From: Promethearchaeia archaeon
Lineage (GTDB): Archaea > Asgardarchaeota > Lokiarchaeia > Sigyniarchaeales > SOKP01
Length of the DNA stretch: 64,000 bases
Assembly: GCA_029856145.1 (NCBI GenBank)
Contig: JAHQWK010000012.1
Span: forward strand, 1-64,000
Reading direction: 5' to 3'
Below, piece after piece: positions 61,237-64,000 of this stretch. Numbering within the stretch: position 1 is the stretch's first letter; every line of letters starts with the position of its first letter. Below the pieces are notes generated by a model. That model worked only from the letters and a program-made list of their open reading frames with translations, was not told the DNA's origin and ran no database searches. Both the position numbers and the translations under genes were made by a program.

Positions 61237-62034
61237 CTATTTAAATCCCTGACAGAAAGCATCCACATTTTTGGGCAATACAGAATGATTATATCCTCCT
61301 TCAAGTAAGGCATAACGTCTCCCTTTACATAAGTTTTCTGAATATTGTTTCATTAGCCTACCTAATTCAGTATAATCTTCGGGATATAATTTATGTCCCC
61401 AATCGTCAATGCCTTCATCGAATCCAGCGCTAGCTACAAATATATCGATATTATCTAGGTTTTTCATATAAGATTTGACTTCTTTGATATAACCTGTCCT
61501 CCCACTTGAATAAGGATTAAGAATCTTTACTTTAAAATCATCATTTCTATTAGTTAATATATTTATATTTCCATCCCCCGTGTGAAGATCAAAATCAAGT
61601 ACAAAAGCTGACTTGATTTTTTTTTCAGAATAGAGCTTTAAAAGGCTTATACTAATGTTATTGAAGTAACAGAAGCCCCAACATGAGTCTGACGAGGCAT
61701 GATGACCCGGAGGTCTTATTACCGCAAAAACTGGACTACCCTTAAATGCTTCTTCAGCAGCCATTATTGCTCCACCAGCAGCTAATGAAGCTAATTCATA
61801 TAATAACGAATTACTTTTTATGTTTTGAAGATGCCTTTTGGTATGAACTCTTAGAATAACTTCATCTGTTGCAGGATTCGGGGTTATAATCTCATATTCT
61901 TTGTTTTCTGAGATCACTTTCATAATACCTTCCAAGCGCCCCACGGCTGCAGCTGGGTCCCAAGCATACTCAGAATTATAATATTTTTCATGAAATACAA
62001 TTTTCATAGTTTTTTCATCAATATTTAATTGCAT
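61237..62034 (-). CDS. histone-deacetylase-fold protein (class II HDAC / AcuC-like)
   Basis: 265 residues. VIRPPGHHASSDSCWGFCYF carries the charge-relay His-His and the Gly-rich loop, FNNISISLL follows, and FVLDFDLHTGDGNINIL has the zinc-binding Asp and His. SAGFDEGIDDWG and LEGGYNHSVL hold the third metal ligand and the Gly-Gly-Tyr cover loop. It is shorter than most class II enzymes (about 340) because loops are trimmed. Substrates of archaeal members include acetylpolyamines and perhaps protein lysines. A start at ATG 62007 (MKIVFHEKYYNSEYAW) agrees better with the family than the upstream ATG used here. Divergent from the 4Fe-4S gene. Confidence 0.92.
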   Translation of the reverse strand: MQLNIDEKTMKIVFHEKYYNSEYAWDPAAAVGRLEGIMKVISENKEYEIITPNPATDEVILRVHTKRHLQNIKSNSLLYELASLAAGGAIMAAEEAFKGSPVFAVIRPPGHHASSDSCWGFCYFNNISISLLKLYSEKKIKSAFVLDFDLHTGDGNINILTNRNDDFKVKILNPYSSGRTGYIKEVKSYMKNLDNIDIFVASAGFDEGIDDWGHKLYPEDYTELGRLMKQYSENLCKGRRYALLEGGYNHSVLPKNVDAFCQGFK

Positions 62035-62105
62035 TTAAAAAAGTATATGATGAATATTATTTTAATTATTTTTTTAAATTAAAAAGCAGTTTTAGGAAAA
62101 TTGAA

Positions 62106-63200
62106 ATGATCAATGAAGAATTGGATATATATCGACATTTACAAAAACATTTAGATCAATTCCCAATAGGTTATCCTGCAACTACAACTGGAATTGAATT
62201 AAAAGTTTTAAAACATCTTTTTACTGAAAAAGAAGCGATTATTGCTACAAAATTAAGTTGGTCATATGATCCACTTGAGAATATCTATCTCCGAGTTAAA
62301 GATGTGGAAATTTCATCTGAGCAATTGGAACTAATACTTAATGATATGGTTAACAAAGGAACAATTAAATATAAAATTGAAAATGGCAAAAAACTATATG
62401 CAAATATTCCACTTGTAGTTGGAATGTTTGAATATCAAGTAAATAAGCTTACAAAAGAATTCTTAGAAGATTTTGAAGAATATTTAATGACTTCTTTTGG
62501 TGCTGAATTAGTAGGGACAAAAATCTTTCAATTTCGCACGATTCCTATAGAACAAGGCATTAAACATGATCAATACATAGCAAATTATAATGAAATTAAA
62601 CAAGTCATTGAAAACATTGAAGAACCAATTGGAGTAACAAATTGCCTTTGTCGCCAAGGTAAAGAACTTATTGGAGATCCATGTAAGAAAACATCACTCA
62701 AAGAAACATGTTTTTATTTTGGGAAAACAGGACAATTATTTATAAATGAAGGATGGGCACGTGCAATAAGTAAAAAAGAAGCTCTTCAAATTTTAAAAAA
62801 AGCAGAAATTGATGGCCTAGTACTCCAATCTGAAAATACAATAAATCCTGAATTCCTCTGTAGTTGTTGTGGATGTTGCTGTGAGATCTTAGCAAGATTA
62901 AAGTTTATACCTCGTCCATCCAGAATAATAACAAGTAATTATTATGCGGAAATCGATAATGATTTATGCGTAGGATGCGGAACTTGTGTAGATAGATGTC
63001 ATCTTAATTCTATAAAACTTGTTGATAATATAGCCAAAATAAATCTTAAACGATGTATTGGATGTGGCGTATGTGTTCCAACTTGTACGGAACAAGCTAT
63101 TCAACTGAAGAAAAAAGAGGACGAAATAATTCCTCCCCAAAACCCTGAAGAACTCTATACAAAGATTATGGATAAGAAACAGCAACTAAGAAAAAAATAA
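62106..63200 (+). CDS. 4Fe-4S protein with extra Cys motifs, paralogue 3
   Basis: 364 residues, start ATG. The N-terminal LKHLFTEKEAIIATKLSWSY and a winged-helix-like EQLELILNDMVNKGTIKYK precede CLCRQGKELIGDPCKKT, ETCFYFGKTGQLFINEGWAR, CSCCGCCCEIL and two ferredoxin motifs CVGCGTCVDRCHLNS and CIGCGVCVPTCTEQA. Order and spacing match paralogues 1 and 2; the N-terminal 30 residues are close to paralogue 2 (PIGYPATTTGIELKVLKHLF against PIDYPETKSGVEIRILKHLF). It lies divergent from the HDAC-like gene. Could be a redox-responsive regulator, since the N-terminus looks DNA-binding, or an electron carrier. Function unassigned. Confidence 0.8.
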   Translation: MINEELDIYRHLQKHLDQFPIGYPATTTGIELKVLKHLFTEKEAIIATKLSWSYDPLENIYLRVKDVEISSEQLELILNDMVNKGTIKYKIENGKKLYANIPLVVGMFEYQVNKLTKEFLEDFEEYLMTSFGAELVGTKIFQFRTIPIEQGIKHDQYIANYNEIKQVIENIEEPIGVTNCLCRQGKELIGDPCKKTSLKETCFYFGKTGQLFINEGWARAISKKEALQILKKAEIDGLVLQSENTINPEFLCSCCGCCCEILARLKFIPRPSRIITSNYYAEIDNDLCVGCGTCVDRCHLNSIKLVDNIAKINLKRCIGCGVCVPTCTEQAIQLKKKEDEIIPPQNPEELYTKIMDKKQQLRKK

Positions 63201-63237
63201 ATGAATAATAAATGAATCAATGCCTTAACAAAAGGTA

Positions 63238-64000
63238 TTATTTAGAGCCAAATGCAAAAATTACAGATTTCTGAAAAATATATTCTCCTTCTTTTTTAAA
63301 AGTTTCAACCCCTTGAGGTAAGATGTTTTTCTTAAGATCATTAAGCTTATTGGGATCATGATTTAGGGTATATCTCATTATCCACGCGGAATTTTCCATT
63401 ATTTCCCACCATTCCTCAATAGATTTATAAATTATTTGAAAATCTTTCGAAAAAATTCTTATCTTGTTAAACCCTGCGTCTTCCATAATTAATTTAAACC
63501 CTTCAACTGACTCTTTGCTATAACTGATGGATATGTTCTCAATTTCATCAAGTTTTTTAATATTTTTATATATGAGATATTTTTGGAATAATCCTCTTGC
63601 GGTTTCTATATCTTGTTGGTATGCCCATGTACTAAAAGCAGCTTCTCCTCCTGGTTTTAATACTCTAAAAATTTCTTTCATTTTTGCATTTTTATCGATA
63701 AATCGATTACTTTCAAAATCAAAGACATCACTAAATCCTATGAATCCACAAAAAATGTTGTCAAAACTATTATTTTCGAACTTTAGATTGGTTGCATCCA
63801 TAATCTGGAATTTTACATTTTCTATAGCAATATCTTTAAATTTATTTCTTGCTTGGGATATTTTATTCCCATTTTTATCAATACCAAATAATTGACAATT
63901 CTCACCCAAATTTTCAGCAACCGCAACTAAACAAGCCCCACCTCCTGTACCAACATCAAGTATCTTTCCATCAAGTGTTAGAGTTGCTAATTTTACTAAT
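63238..64000 (-). CDS. class I SAM-dependent methyltransferase, 5' end cut off
   Basis: The frame continues upstream to base 64000 without a stop, so the N-terminus is outside the window. Motif I is ILDVGTGGGACLVAVAENLG, followed by LFGIDKNGNKI (acidic residue binding the ribose), the NVKFQIMDATNL motif and FDNIFCGFIGFSDV. GGEAAFSTWAYQQ matches the UbiE/COQ5-like branch (Methyltransf_11/25). An internal TTG near base 63909 is not the real start. The methyl acceptor, perhaps a quinone, lipid or small molecule, is unknown. No partner gene is visible on this side. Confidence 0.9.
   Translation of the reverse strand, partial: LVKLATLTLDGKILDVGTGGGACLVAVAENLGENCQLFGIDKNGNKISQARNKFKDIAIENVKFQIMDATNLKFENNSFDNIFCGFIGFSDVFDFESNRFIDKNAKMKEIFRVLKPGGEAAFSTWAYQQDIETARGLFQKYLIYKNIKKLDEIENISISYSKESVEGFKLIMEDAGFNKIRIFSKDFQIIYKSIEEWWEIMENSAWIMRYTLNHDPNKLNDLKKNILPQGVETFKKEGEYIFQKSVIFAFGSK

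Noticed and set aside
1..64000. tRNA, rRNA, CRISPR, insertion sequences or phage genes
   Set aside because: No T-loop or rRNA signatures, no repeat-spacer series and no transposase, integrase or phage structural protein were recognised on either strand.

Overview
The window reads as chromosomal DNA of an Asgard archaeon, most likely of the Lokiarchaeia (Prometheoarchaeum-like). It is very AT-rich and densely coded on both strands. Archaeal markers are two TFIIB-type initiation factors, a CDP-alcohol phosphatidyltransferase of the archaetidylinositol-phosphate-synthase type, F420-type luciferase-like oxidoreductases, a tungsten aldehyde:ferredoxin oxidoreductase and a short C-terminal membrane anchor of the kind seen on Loki surface proteins. 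Eukaryote-like markers are a full-length actin-family protein, a proline-rich protein beside it, a Ras/Arf-like GTPase inside a larger protein, a RING-like zinc protein, two SET-domain proteins and a class II type histone-deacetylase-fold protein. No rRNA, tRNA, CRISPR array, transposase or phage module was found.

Layout. 1-3.8 kb: end of an alpha/beta hydrolase, the RING-like protein, a DUF998-like membrane protein, then small minus-strand genes, including members of an apparently undescribed small-protein family and a tandem TIGR04076 pair. 3.9-7.8 kb: a UMF1/Atg22-like MFS transporter and an overlapping pair of a polytopic membrane protein and an anchored endonuclease/exonuclease/phosphatase enzyme, recalling eukaryotic CWH43. 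8.0-9.5 kb: a ribbon-helix-helix regulator with another small-family member, divergent from a cyclin-fold-like gene across a repeat-rich intergenic region. 9.5-16.3 kb: a hydrolase, a longin-like protein with a zinc motif, an AbrB-plus-helical-repeat protein, a HEAT/coiled-coil protein, an unknown Cys-containing protein and a multidomain GTPase. 16.4-30.6 kb: tandem M32 carboxypeptidases, lipid headgroup synthesis, an ABC exporter, a 4Fe-4S protein, PurD, a HEAT protein, a HAD-type phosphatase and an eight-PAS histidine kinase.

30.7-39.7 kb: topoisomerase IA, a winged-helix protein, the actin and proline-rich genes, a phosphoribosyltransferase, a surface protein and membrane proteins. 40.0-44.3 kb: an MgtE/SLC41-like permease pair with its PhoU/TrkA-C partner, tandem SET proteins and endonuclease IV. 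44.4-51.0 kb: an acetyltransferase, AOR, a second 4Fe-4S paralogue and the two TFBs. 51.1-57.0 kb: tandem P-type ATPases whose ion-site motifs differ from known P2 pumps. 57.1-64.0 kb: an acetyltransferase, two LLM oxidoreductases, a TatD hydrolase, an HDAC-like protein, a third 4Fe-4S paralogue and the end of a methyltransferase.

The strongest candidates for new biology are the actin/proline-rich pair (the actin has lost both usual hydrolysis-assisting residues), the small IPFS/ExF-motif family linked to an RHH regulator, the P-type ATPase pair with a PxNxP motif in place of PEGLP, the CWH43-like pair, and the family of three cysteine-rich 4Fe-4S proteins with extra metal-binding motifs. TTG starts are frequent. 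Several start choices below rest on a GGTGAT- or GAGG-like ribosome binding site or on agreement with the family N-terminus.
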